A stretch of 60,490 nucleotides of DNA from SKLM01 sp964421785 (lineage in GTDB: Bacteria; Chloroflexota; Anaerolineae; B4-G1), in contig CAYQZG010000006.1 of NCBI GenBank assembly GCA_964421785.1, positions 1 through 60,490 on the forward strand, in the 5' to 3' direction. Each line of letters starts with the position of its first letter. Position 1 is the stretch's first letter. Shown piece after piece: positions 51,505-60,466 of this stretch. The position numbers and the translations under genes were made by a program. Under the pieces are notes generated by a model that was given only the letters and a program-made list of their open reading frames with translations, was not told where the DNA came from and did no database searches.

Positions 51505-52923
51505 GTGATTCAGAGCGAGCGGATCCGGTTCTTGAACGACAAGAATGTTCCTGGCACTGGTGAGTATGTGCTCTACTGGATGCAGCGTGCGCAGCGGGCC
51601 CGGATGAACCACGCGCTGGAATTCGCCATCCGTGAGGCGAACGAGCACAACCTACCCCTGCTGGCCGTGTTCGGCATCACCCAGCGCTTTCCGGAGGCGA
51701 ATACGCGATCTTATGCCTTCATGCTGGAGGGACTGTACGAGACACAGCAAGCCTTGCGTGAACGTGGCATCCGGCTGATCGTCCGACTGCAGCCACCAGT
51801 GGAGGCTGCGACTGACCTGGGGGCCGATGCGGCGCTGGTGGTGGTCGACCGCGGCTATCTGCGCGTCGAGCGGCGTTGGAGGGAACGGGTGGCGAAACGG
51901 TTGTCCTGCCCCCTGGTGCAAGTGGAGAGCGACGTCATCGTGCCGATCGAGACTGCCTCAAGGAAGGAGGAATACGCGGCCTACACCATCCGACCCAAGA
52001 TCCACAAACATCTCGACACGTTTCTGGTTCCCCTGGAGGAGACAGCGTTGCAGCGGGACTCGCTTGAGTTTGTCCACGATGGCGTTGAGCTGGACGATAT
52101 TGAGGCCATGCTCGACCGCATGCACATCAACCGTGGTGCCGATCGGGTCGATACCTTTCGCGGTGGTCGTTCGCAGGCCGAGATGCTACTGGACGATTTC
52201 ATCGTCCACAAACTGGCCACGCCACTAGGCACCTACGCCGAGGAGCGAAACGATCCCAGTCAGGATTACCTCTCGCACATGAGCCCCTACCTTCACTTCG
52301 GCCAGATATCTCCCTTGGAGATCGCCCTCCGGGTGCAAGGAGCTGAGGACGTGGGGCAGGTGAACGAGGATTTGCGACAATCCCAGGACGCCTATCTGGA
52401 GGAGCTCGTGGTGCGGCGCGAGTTGAGCATGAATTTCTGCGCCTACAATCCCCACTACGATTCGCTGGCGTGCTTGCCGGATTGGGCGCGGGAGACGCTG
52501 AGGGAGCACGCCCGGGATCGCCGCGAACACGTGTACAGCAAGGCGGCGTTCGAGGCCGGGCAGACGCACGATCCGTACTGGAACGCGGCGCAGTGGGAGA
52601 TGGTACTGACCGGGAAGATGCACGGCTACATGCGGATGTACTGGGGGAAGAAGATCCTGGAGTGGACGCCCAGCCCCGAGGTGGGTTTTCGGATTGCGTT
52701 GGCGTTAAACAATCGATATGAGCTCGATGGGCGTGATCCTAACAGTTTCACGGGGGTTGCCTGGTGCTTCGGCAAGCACGATCGCGCCTGGGCCGAACGG
52801 GAGGTGTATGGGAAGGTGCGTTATATGAGCGCGGGTGGTCTGGAGCGGAAGTTCGATATCGACGCCTACGTAGAGAAGGTGGAGCGGTTGGCGGAATCTC
52901 AGGCACAGGAAGGACCGGCGTGA
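51505..52923 (+). CDS. phr: Class II CPD photolyase
   Basis: A 472-residue class II deoxyribodipyrimidine photolyase, which reverses cyclobutane dimers with FADH- and blue light. SERIRFLNDKNV, GEYVLYWMQRAQRARMNHAL, YLSHMSPYLHFGQISPLEIA and the late WNAAQWEMVLTGKMHGYMRM with YWGKKILEW are class II signatures. GTG 51505 was chosen, with GGGAGG upstream; TTG 51499 is an alternative. A pyrimidine-rich repeat (GCATCCTGCC) lies before it, similar to one before the first photolyase. It overlaps the next gene by 4 bases. Confidence 0.94.
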   Translation: MIQSERIRFLNDKNVPGTGEYVLYWMQRAQRARMNHALEFAIREANEHNLPLLAVFGITQRFPEANTRSYAFMLEGLYETQQALRERGIRLIVRLQPPVEAATDLGADAALVVVDRGYLRVERRWRERVAKRLSCPLVQVESDVIVPIETASRKEEYAAYTIRPKIHKHLDTFLVPLEETALQRDSLEFVHDGVELDDIEAMLDRMHINRGADRVDTFRGGRSQAEMLLDDFIVHKLATPLGTYAEERNDPSQDYLSHMSPYLHFGQISPLEIALRVQGAEDVGQVNEDLRQSQDAYLEELVVRRELSMNFCAYNPHYDSLACLPDWARETLREHARDRREHVYSKAAFEAGQTHDPYWNAAQWEMVLTGKMHGYMRMYWGKKILEWTPSPEVGFRIALALNNRYELDGRDPNSFTGVAWCFGKHDRAWAEREVYGKVRYMSAGGLERKFDIDAYVEKVERLAESQAQEGPA

Positions 52924-53411
52924 GCGACAGAGTCGACGCAATCAACTCGGAAATGGTCAACGGTGAACCTCTCACCGCGTCAATCCTGCGGGACTTGTTC
53001 GCCCTTCAAAGCTTGGCTGTGCTGGCGACGCGGGAGGAAGATGGGCAGCCCTACGCCAATCTCATGGCCTTTTCGGTGAGCGATGACTTGAAGACCCTTC
53101 TGTTGGTGACGGGCCGTGCCACCCGCAAGTATGCGAATCTGTGTGCCGAACCGCGCGTAGCGCTCCTGATCGACAGCCGGTCTCACCGGCCGTCGGATAT
53201 CCACGAGGCTGTGGCTGTGACCGTCCTTGGCGACGCCGAGGAAGTGACCGGCGTGGAGCGAGAGCACCTGCTGCCGGCCTATCTTGCCAAGCACCCCCAT
53301 ATGGAAGCGTTCGCCTCATCCCCCTCCTGCGCTCTTTTCCAGGTGCACGTCAGAAGCTACTACCTGGTGCGTCGGTTTCAGGAGGTCACGGAGCTCCACG
53401 TCCAACGATGA
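52920..53411 (+). CDS. Pyridoxamine 5'-phosphate oxidase-family FMN protein
   Basis: A 163-residue split-barrel flavin protein. SLAVLATREEDGQPYANLMAF followed by LLVTGRATRKYANL is the FMN-binding layout of this broad family, whose members oxidise or reduce varied substrates. GTG 52920 overlaps the photolyase stop (GTGA), and its own stop overlaps the next ATG. The coupling suggests co-production with the photolyase, but a functional tie is not proven. Confidence 0.8.
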   Translation: MSDRVDAINSEMVNGEPLTASILRDLFALQSLAVLATREEDGQPYANLMAFSVSDDLKTLLLVTGRATRKYANLCAEPRVALLIDSRSHRPSDIHEAVAVTVLGDAEEVTGVEREHLLPAYLAKHPHMEAFASSPSCALFQVHVRSYYLVRRFQEVTELHVQR

Positions 53412-55741
53412 CCTTGGTGCTATCTCTTCCTCAGATCAGACCTCGCCATAGGCAAAGGGTCGGCGGGAAATGCTTCGCCCTGGCCGAGATGGAGCGGGGC
53501 GGAATCTCTGTTCCGGATACAGTCTGCATCCCGGTCGAGGCTTATGAGCGCTACGTCGCCGCCACGGGCCTTCGTGAGCGTATCCGCCTGGAGCTCAGCA
53601 GAAAGGAGTTCGACGGCCGCATCGGCCCGAATATGCGCTGGGAGGAGCTTTGGGACGCCTCGCTGCGCATTCGCAACATGTTCCTCAGGACGCCGATGCC
53701 CGATGATCTCGCTCACGCCCTCTCCGATGCCCTCGACGCCCATGTCCGCGGCAAGGCCATGGTCGTTCGCTCGTCGGCACCGGGCGAGGATTCGGATACC
53801 GTCTCCTTCGCTGGACTGCACGAGTCGTTCGTCAACGTGAGAGGCATCGAGCGTGTTATGGAGCACATCCGATTGGTCTGGGCCTCGCTCTGGTCGGACG
53901 CGGCACTGCTCTATCGACGGGATTTGGGGCTGGACGTGGCGAACAGCACCATGGCCGTCGTGATCCAGGAGCTTGTGAGAGGGGATCGCTCCGGTGTGGC
54001 CTTCAGCCGGAATCCGAATGATGACTCACAGGCGGTGATTGAATCGGTCCACGGGCTTAACCAAGGCCTCGTGGACGGCACGGTGGAGCCCGATCGTTGG
54101 ACCATCGATCGGGCCACCGGGGATGTGGTCTCCCATGTCTCCGCCCGGCGGGATCAGGCGCTATTTGCGGGGGAGGAGGGCGTTCGCCTTGAGCCGCTCC
54201 CGGAGGAACTGGCGCTTCATCCTCCTTTGACCGCTGAGGACGTGATCACGATCTTTGCGTGCTCGCGGCGTTTGGAAGCTCTCTTCGGCGGGCCGCAAGA
54301 TGTGGAGTGGACGTGGGCTGGCGAGAGCTCAGGGACGCCTTCCATCCCTGTTGTGCTCCAATCCCGTCCAATCACGGGTATGGGGGGCATACCTACACTG
54401 GCGGGTGTGGAACCTGACGATGAGCGGCGCTGGTATCTGAGTCTGCGGAGGAGCTTCGAGAACCTGCAGTCGCTGCGCGACACGATCGAGGGGGAGCTGA
54501 TTCCGGGCATGATTGAGGAGGCTGATGCCCTGGCGGCGCAGCCGGTGGACCATATGTCGGATGAGGACTTGGCCGCGGAGATCGATCGCCGGAAGGCCAT
54601 CTACGATGGTTGGGTCGATGTGTATTGGGATGAGTTCATCCCCTTTGCGCATGGCATAAGGCTGTTTGGACAGGTCTACAATGACGCTCTTCATCCCGAC
54701 GATCCCTACGCTTTCATGGACCTGTTGGCAGGCACCGAGATGGCGAGTCTGGCCAGGAATCGTGCGCTGGAGCAGATGGCGGCGATGATCCGGGATGACG
54801 CCCGACTGGCAGACGCACTGCGTGAACGACTGAAGGGCAGTGGATATGCGGAGGTCAACGATGTATTTCAGCACCGCCTGGACGACTTCGTCAGCCGCTT
54901 TGGGGACCTCTCATGTGCGATGGCGGGTGGTAGCCGATGCGATCGAGCTCCTGATGCCTTGATCAGGATTCTCCTGGAGATGGCGGGCCACCCGGAGACC
55001 CATCGACGCCGTTCGCAGGGCAATGCCGGAGGTCAGTCTCGGTCCGCGATGCGGGACGAGTACCTTGCACAGTTTGAGGGGGAAGAACGTACAAAAGCCG
55101 CTGAGTTGCTCGATCTGGCCCGCACCAGCTATCAGCTGCGGGATGACGACAACATCTACCTGGGTGGGATCGAGGCACAGATGCTGGTCGCCGTCGAGCA
55201 TGGTAGACGGCGATTGGAGGGACGAGGTGGCCCGGGCACGGGTTTGGAGGGGGTTGAGTCCTTCCGTGTCGAGGATGTGGCAGAAGCACTGCGCGATTCT
55301 GACTTTGTACCTGAGGTCTTGGTGGAGGAGGAGCCGATAGGCGGTTTTGTGGTCAGAGCGCGCCAGCTCGTCGGTCAGCCGGCTGGCCCAGGTGTTGCCC
55401 AAGGCCCCGCCCGTGTCGTTACGTCCCAAAATGATCTCGCGACGTTTGAACACGGCGAAATCCTGGTCTGTGATGCGGTGGACCCGAATATGACGTTCGT
55501 GGTGCCCCTGGCAGCCGGCGTCGTGGAACGCCGTGGTGGGATGCTGATTCACGGCGCGATCATCGCCAGGGAGTACGGGCTGCCTTGCGTCACCGGCATT
55601 CCTGATGCTACGTCGTTGATTCGCACTGGAGACTCCATCACGGTCGATGGACACCTGGGCATCGTCACCATCGGGAGGCGAAGGACGGCCTCGGCTGGTG
55701 AGAGCGAGCTCCCTCAAGGGGCTGACAGAGACAGGGGGTAG
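53408..55741 (+). CDS. PEP synthase/rifampin phosphotransferase-like dikinase
   Basis: A 777-residue protein with an N-terminal pyruvate-phosphate-dikinase-type ATP-grasp region (VGGKCFALAEMERGGISVPD, VVRSSAPGEDSDTVSFAGLHESFVNV) to about residue 325. A middle helical region follows (about 345-650). The C-terminal swivelling phosphohistidine domain has GGMLIHGAIIAREYGLPCV with His715. The PEP/pyruvate barrel of true PEP synthase is missing. This layout matches rifampin phosphotransferase and relatives, so it may phosphorylate a small molecule. ATG 53408 overlaps the previous stop (ATGA). Confidence 0.8.
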   Translation: MTLVLSLPQIRPRHRQRVGGKCFALAEMERGGISVPDTVCIPVEAYERYVAATGLRERIRLELSRKEFDGRIGPNMRWEELWDASLRIRNMFLRTPMPDDLAHALSDALDAHVRGKAMVVRSSAPGEDSDTVSFAGLHESFVNVRGIERVMEHIRLVWASLWSDAALLYRRDLGLDVANSTMAVVIQELVRGDRSGVAFSRNPNDDSQAVIESVHGLNQGLVDGTVEPDRWTIDRATGDVVSHVSARRDQALFAGEEGVRLEPLPEELALHPPLTAEDVITIFACSRRLEALFGGPQDVEWTWAGESSGTPSIPVVLQSRPITGMGGIPTLAGVEPDDERRWYLSLRRSFENLQSLRDTIEGELIPGMIEEADALAAQPVDHMSDEDLAAEIDRRKAIYDGWVDVYWDEFIPFAHGIRLFGQVYNDALHPDDPYAFMDLLAGTEMASLARNRALEQMAAMIRDDARLADALRERLKGSGYAEVNDVFQHRLDDFVSRFGDLSCAMAGGSRCDRAPDALIRILLEMAGHPETHRRRSQGNAGGQSRSAMRDEYLAQFEGEERTKAAELLDLARTSYQLRDDDNIYLGGIEAQMLVAVEHGRRRLEGRGGPGTGLEGVESFRVEDVAEALRDSDFVPEVLVEEEPIGGFVVRARQLVGQPAGPGVAQGPARVVTSQNDLATFEHGEILVCDAVDPNMTFVVPLAAGVVERRGGMLIHGAIIAREYGLPCVTGIPDATSLIRTGDSITVDGHLGIVTIGRRRTASAGESELPQGADRDRG

Positions 55742-55742
55742 T

Positions 55743-56765
55743 ATGGGAATCTCACAGGCTTGGGTGGATGCTTGGGAGAAGCTGCAGGAGATGACGGTGG
55801 GTTTCTTCCAGGCGCTGCCGCAGATTGTGCTCTCGATCATCGTCTTTGGGCTGTTCTACGTCGTCGCCAACTGGGTCAAGTCGGCCGTCAAGCGGCTGGC
55901 ACAGACTGCCGAATTGGCCCCCGGAGCCGAGATGGTCCTGGGTCGACTCGCCCGCTGGTTGGTTATCGGGGTGGGCTTGCTTGTGGCATTGACCATCGCA
56001 TTGGAGAGCTTCGAACCGGGGCAGCTCATCCAGCTGCTGGGCATCGGTAGTGTGGCAATCGGGTTCGCTTTCCACGACATCCTACAGAACTTCCTGGCCG
56101 GCATTCTGCTCCTGCTGACCGAGCCGTTTAAGATCGGCGATCAGATCATCGTCAACCAGTTCGAAGGCACGGTGGAGGACGTGGAGACGCGGGCCACCAC
56201 GATCAAGACCTACGACGGACGGCGGGTGGTGATTCCAAATGCTCATCTTTTCACGGAGTCGGTGATCGTCAATACGGCGTTCCCCGTACGGCGTACGGAG
56301 TATCGGTTTGGTATCGGCTATGGCGACGACATCGCAGAGGCCATGCGGTTAGTCCTGGAGGCGATGGGCGAGGTGGACGGCGTTTTAGAGCGTCCAGCCC
56401 CCGATGTCCTGGTGGCCGAGCTGGGTGACTTCAGCGTCAACCTCCGGGCGCGCTGGTGGACCGATTCAGTCCGGTCAAACGTGTTGCATATTCAGAGCAA
56501 CGTCATCGCCACGATCAAGGAGAGGCTCCTGGCGCACGGCATTGATCTGCCGTTCCCGACGCGGCAGGTGCTGTTCCACGATCAAACCGAGCAGACTGAC
56601 GGGGATCGCTCCCTTCAGCGGGAGGGATGGCCGGCCGGCGAGGTACCTATTCCAGAGCCGCGCCGGATGGGCGTCTCTCTCGATCTCCTGACCCGGGCGT
56701 TGATGGGAAGGGAGGCGGGGCAAGGTGAGGCTTCCACCCCAGGGAGCCAGGGGGGTACGACATGA
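55743..56765 (+). CDS. MscS-family mechanosensitive channel
   Basis: A 340-residue small-conductance channel. Three membrane segments lie within the first 130 residues. The pore helix and beta domain are seen in LLGIGSVAIGFAFHDILQNFL, then LLLTEPFKIGDQIIV, and the GTVEDVETRATTIKTYDGR segment. The last 60 residues are Pro/Gly-rich and not conserved. It starts one base after the previous stop, and its end overlaps the next gene by 4 bases. Confidence 0.93.
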   Translation: MGISQAWVDAWEKLQEMTVGFFQALPQIVLSIIVFGLFYVVANWVKSAVKRLAQTAELAPGAEMVLGRLARWLVIGVGLLVALTIALESFEPGQLIQLLGIGSVAIGFAFHDILQNFLAGILLLLTEPFKIGDQIIVNQFEGTVEDVETRATTIKTYDGRRVVIPNAHLFTESVIVNTAFPVRRTEYRFGIGYGDDIAEAMRLVLEAMGEVDGVLERPAPDVLVAELGDFSVNLRARWWTDSVRSNVLHIQSNVIATIKERLLAHGIDLPFPTRQVLFHDQTEQTDGDRSLQREGWPAGEVPIPEPRRMGVSLDLLTRALMGREAGQGEASTPGSQGGTT

Positions 56766-59380
56766 AGGATAGGGGAGAGAGGCGAGCGGCCTGGCTGGCC
56801 GGGGGCGTAGCTGGTTCATTCGGAATAGGCATCGTGGCGCTCACGCTCCTGTTGCTGCAAGCCCCGCCGCCCACGGGTAAGCGGGGGTCCATCCAGCTGG
56901 CGCGGGCGAGCCGTGAGCTTCCTATGGCGGGAGCCTCACTGCAGACAGCCTCTGAAGGTTGGCAGACGATCTTCAGCGAGACGTTCGAGAGCGGCATCGG
57001 ATCCGATTGGATGGTGACCGACACCAGCGCTGTGGACGGAGGGACGTACCTCTGGGGAACCAGCACGTTTACGTACGTGGACGGGAGCCGCAGCGCGTGG
57101 TGTGCAGGCGGGGGGGACCAAGGGGGGGATTTCTACACAGACAGTATGGATGTATGGCTCGTCTCCGATCCGATCGTGCTAGGTGGGCCTGACACCGACC
57201 TATGGGATGCCGAGTTGCGGTTCGCTCGGTGGTTGGATGCACGCTATAGCACCGAGGGGGGCGGTCAGACCCTGGGCACGCAGTCCATTCAGCAGGTCGA
57301 TTACCTACCCTCGACGGGCGACTGGCTCGGATGGGGCGTTCTGACGGACGTGACCGGCTTGGAGAACGGACAGGAGCCCGCCGGGCAGTGGACGTACGTC
57401 TCCGGCGCAGCCGCGGGATGGGTGCGTGTTTCGCTTCCCCTGGACGCTTTTATGCCGCCGGGTGAAGGCCTCACGAGTACCGTACGGATCGCGTTCCGCT
57501 TCTTCAGCGACGACGACGGCCATGTGGGGCGGGGCGCCTTCGTCGACGACGTGACGCTGCGCGTGAATTACGGTCACGGGGTGGCGCTGCCATTTGTGGC
57601 AAAGGAACTGCGGTCTCTTCCGCTGCTCCAGACCGAGGATCTTATGGTCAATGGTGGCTTCGAGGCCGACTGGGGGGAGGAGGAGTCACATCGCGTCAAG
57701 GTCTTTCCGGTCGACGGAGAGCCCTATGTCACAGAGCTCGGCGAGTTCCACACGCCGCCTGGTTGGCTGGCTTGGTTCCGACACGATCCGGGCACCTGGG
57801 ACCAGCCGGAGGTCGGGGACATCTGGCAGAAATACGTTCCTTATCGCGTCCGTAGTGGTGCAAAAGCGGCCAGGTTGTTCACTTTCTACCGCAAGCACGA
57901 CGCCGGTTTTATGCGACAGGTCGACGTCGAGCCGGGCACGTGGATGACGCTCACGGCCTATGCGCACGCGTGGAGCAATCACGATGATATAGATGGGCAC
58001 GAGGACTGCTCGGCCGATCCGCGTTGCTCGGCTGGTGTCGGCTGGGGAGGGCACTTCCTGCTGCCCGGAGATATCCCGCCGCTCAACGGCGACCCATGGA
58101 ACGACGCGATCGGCAACTTCGCCTTCATGGTGGGGATTGACCCGACCGGGGGCAGCGATCCGTTTGCCGACACGGTCGAGTGGGGCACCGAGGCCTACAT
58201 CTACAATGAATACCATCAGGTACCTACGGTAACAGCATTGGCTGAGGCAGATGCCGCGACGGTCTTCCTGAGGAGCCGGACACTGTGGCCATTCAAGCAC
58301 AGTGATGCCTATTGGGATGACGTCGAGTTGCTGGGCGTCCGTGAAGTGCCCGAACCTACGCCGGAACCTACGCCAGAACCCACACCCGACCCAGGCGACT
58401 GGGACTATCCGGTCATTGCCCAAGGTAGCAAAGTCGGCGTGCATGCCCTCCGATCCAATGAGGTGAGGGGTTTCGCCCAGGATCTGGTGGGTGGGGGAGC
58501 GCGTTTTCCTGTTGTCAAGGCGGTAGATGACTTCGGATGGGTGTTCGATGTCGCGCGTGAGAGTCCGGATACTATTTTCATTGGACGCAGGACGTGGATG
58601 GGGGGGGAGGGATGTCACGGTGTCGGCAACCCAGGCTTCGACATGGAGGGACACGCTCAACAAGCTGTCCAGCGCATTCTGGACGTGATTGAGGTCAACG
58701 AGGGGCTGGATGAGATCATCGACTATTGGGAGGTCTATAACGAACCTGATCCCAATGAGCCAACCGGGGTGGAGGGACACAGAGCGTTGGCTGAACTGAT
58801 GATTGAGACGATGGAGGAGGCTGAGAGCCACGGCTTGAAGATCGCTCTCTTCTCGTTCAACGCGGGTGCTCCCGAATGGGATGAGATGGAGGCCATGGTC
58901 GAGACCGGTGTGTTTGCACGGGCGAGGGCAGGTGGGCACATCCTGGCACTCCACGAAGGTACCTTCGATACGCACGATCCGACGGCAGGCTGGGGGGGGA
59001 CGATCCCTGGCTCTTCTGTCGTCGAGGGTGCTGGAGCGTTCAACTTCCGGTATCGCTACCTTTATCACCTGCTGAAACAGCGCGGAGAGGTCGTGCCCCT
59101 GGTTGTCAGTGAGTGGTACTGCGGCGACGAGCAATCTGCCTCCACCCAGACGCTCGTGGACGCGCTCAAGTGGTACGATGGCGAGGCAAGCCAGGACTAC
59201 TATGTCTGGGCAGCCTGTCCCTTTACGCTTGGACCCACCGGACAGTGGGGTCACACGGACTACGAGCGGGTATACCCCGATCTGGTCGACTATATGATCC
59301 AGATCAAGGGACGGCAGAACGGTCTGCCGTCGGTTTCGACTTGGTGGGAGACCTTGCTGCAGAGACTTGGGTGGCGATAG
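56762..59380 (+). CDS. Secreted multidomain protein with glycosidase-like C-terminal domain
   Basis: An 872-residue exported protein. Residues 10-33 are a signal or membrane anchor. Residues 65-275 form a beta-sandwich like those of immune-inhibitor-A or MAM-type modules (WQTIFSETFESGIGSDW). A second beta-sandwich (about 290-525) may bind carbohydrate. A PEPTPEPTPEPTPDP linker (about 530-545) leads to a barrel-like domain with YNEPDPNEP (Glu661) and VVSEWYCGDE (Glu784). The two Glu positions fit the acid/base and nucleophile of clan A glycosidases. The exact family could not be named. It overlaps the MscS gene. Confidence 0.75.
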   Translation: MKDRGERRAAWLAGGVAGSFGIGIVALTLLLLQAPPPTGKRGSIQLARASRELPMAGASLQTASEGWQTIFSETFESGIGSDWMVTDTSAVDGGTYLWGTSTFTYVDGSRSAWCAGGGDQGGDFYTDSMDVWLVSDPIVLGGPDTDLWDAELRFARWLDARYSTEGGGQTLGTQSIQQVDYLPSTGDWLGWGVLTDVTGLENGQEPAGQWTYVSGAAAGWVRVSLPLDAFMPPGEGLTSTVRIAFRFFSDDDGHVGRGAFVDDVTLRVNYGHGVALPFVAKELRSLPLLQTEDLMVNGGFEADWGEEESHRVKVFPVDGEPYVTELGEFHTPPGWLAWFRHDPGTWDQPEVGDIWQKYVPYRVRSGAKAARLFTFYRKHDAGFMRQVDVEPGTWMTLTAYAHAWSNHDDIDGHEDCSADPRCSAGVGWGGHFLLPGDIPPLNGDPWNDAIGNFAFMVGIDPTGGSDPFADTVEWGTEAYIYNEYHQVPTVTALAEADAATVFLRSRTLWPFKHSDAYWDDVELLGVREVPEPTPEPTPEPTPDPGDWDYPVIAQGSKVGVHALRSNEVRGFAQDLVGGGARFPVVKAVDDFGWVFDVARESPDTIFIGRRTWMGGEGCHGVGNPGFDMEGHAQQAVQRILDVIEVNEGLDEIIDYWEVYNEPDPNEPTGVEGHRALAELMIETMEEAESHGLKIALFSFNAGAPEWDEMEAMVETGVFARARAGGHILALHEGTFDTHDPTAGWGGTIPGSSVVEGAGAFNFRYRYLYHLLKQRGEVVPLVVSEWYCGDEQSASTQTLVDALKWYDGEASQDYYVWAACPFTLGPTGQWGHTDYERVYPDLVDYMIQIKGRQNGLPSVSTWWETLLQRLGWR

Positions 59381-59401
59381 GAGTCGTTGCGGGCGTCTAT
59401 T

Positions 59402-60253
59402 GTGAGTCTGTTTCAAGCTATCTTCCTGGGTGTCCTGCAGGGCGCGACTGAGTTTCTGCCGGTGAGCAGCTCCGGGCATCTGGTGCTGGTTCCCTGGCTG
59501 CTCCATTGGCAATCGCCGGGATTGGCCTTCGACACCGTGGTCCACTGGGGCACGGCATTGGCCGTCATCGTCTACTTCTGGGAGGAGTGGGTCGCCCTGG
59601 TGCGCGCGGCATGGCTCTCGCTGGGTGAGATTCGATTCCGGCCGCTCCGCCTGCCGGGAGGCACTGCTTCTGCCGCGAACGGAACTCGACGAGGCTTGCT
59701 GGCCTGGCTTATTCTGTTGGGCACTGTGCCCGGCGTCCTGGTCGGCTATTCCCTGGAGGATTTCTTCGAGGGCATGTTCGCCCGTCCTGCCGCTGCTGCG
59801 GGCTTCTTGCTAGTCACGGCGATGCTGCTGACCGCTTCCGAGCGCCTGGGGCGTCGCGAGCGTGGCTTGGACGAGATCGGTTGGCTTGACGCCCTGATCG
59901 TTGGAGTGGGTCAGGCGTTGGCGATTCTCCCCGGTATCTCTCGTTCCGGGGCGACGATCGCGGCCGGCCTGGCGCAGGGAATGAGGCGGGAGCCAGCTGC
60001 GCACTTCAGCTTTCTCCTGGCGACTCCCATTATCCTTGGCGCCGGCTTGCTCAAGGTCGTGGAGTTGGGGCGTATGGGGGGGCTAATGGCGCAGGCGCCG
60101 GCGCTGGTCGCAGGCTTCGTGGCTGCCGCTCTGGTGGGCTTCGCCTGCATTCATTTTCTGCTCCGCTATCTTCGAAGCCGCCGTCTCTATCCATTCGCCG
60201 TCTACTGCGCGCTTTTCGGCATCGTCTCTCTGTTGGCGTCGACGGTGCGTTAG
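59402..60253 (+). CDS. uppP: Undecaprenyl-diphosphatase UppP
   Basis: A 283-residue membrane pyrophosphatase that recycles the undecaprenyl carrier for wall synthesis and can give bacitracin resistance. The catalytic regions are GATEFLPVSSSGHLVL and LPGISRSGATIAAGL, as in BacA/UppP. GTG 59402 was chosen because family proteins begin here (SLFQAIFLGVLQG); TTG 59387 is an in-frame alternative with AGGAG only three bases before it. It probably belongs to the same unit as the preceding secreted protein. Confidence 0.93.
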   Translation: MSLFQAIFLGVLQGATEFLPVSSSGHLVLVPWLLHWQSPGLAFDTVVHWGTALAVIVYFWEEWVALVRAAWLSLGEIRFRPLRLPGGTASAANGTRRGLLAWLILLGTVPGVLVGYSLEDFFEGMFARPAAAAGFLLVTAMLLTASERLGRRERGLDEIGWLDALIVGVGQALAILPGISRSGATIAAGLAQGMRREPAAHFSFLLATPIILGAGLLKVVELGRMGGLMAQAPALVAGFVAAALVGFACIHFLLRYLRSRRLYPFAVYCALFGIVSLLASTVR

Positions 60254-60368
60254 ACAGTGCCGACAAGCTGCCCGGACGCCTATGCGCGCAGCGATTGGAG
60301 GTCTCAAATGATGGCCCAGGGACGTGCATCGAAGGAGATTCTCGATCCCGCCTATCGCGTTCAGACTT

Positions 60369-60399
60369 GCCGTCGGGACGACGGCGCTCCACGGGGAGC
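60369..60399. repeat. Double-hairpin palindromic element, first copy
   Basis: GCCGTC-GGGAC-GACGGC (60369-60385) is followed by GCTCC-ACGG-GGAGC (60386-60399). These are two perfect short stems side by side, as in REP-type elements. Confidence 0.7.
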
Positions 60400-60466
60400 C
60401 GACCGATGCGGCGCTGCTCAAGGCCGCTATCGACGCAAGTCTGGAGCACCTTCGCCCGTGGATGCC

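Noticed and set aside
57686..59545. 619-codon minus-strand open frame opposite the secreted glycosidase-like gene
   Set aside because: No recognisable domain, and it is antisense to a protein with clear domains and linker. High GC makes such shadows common.
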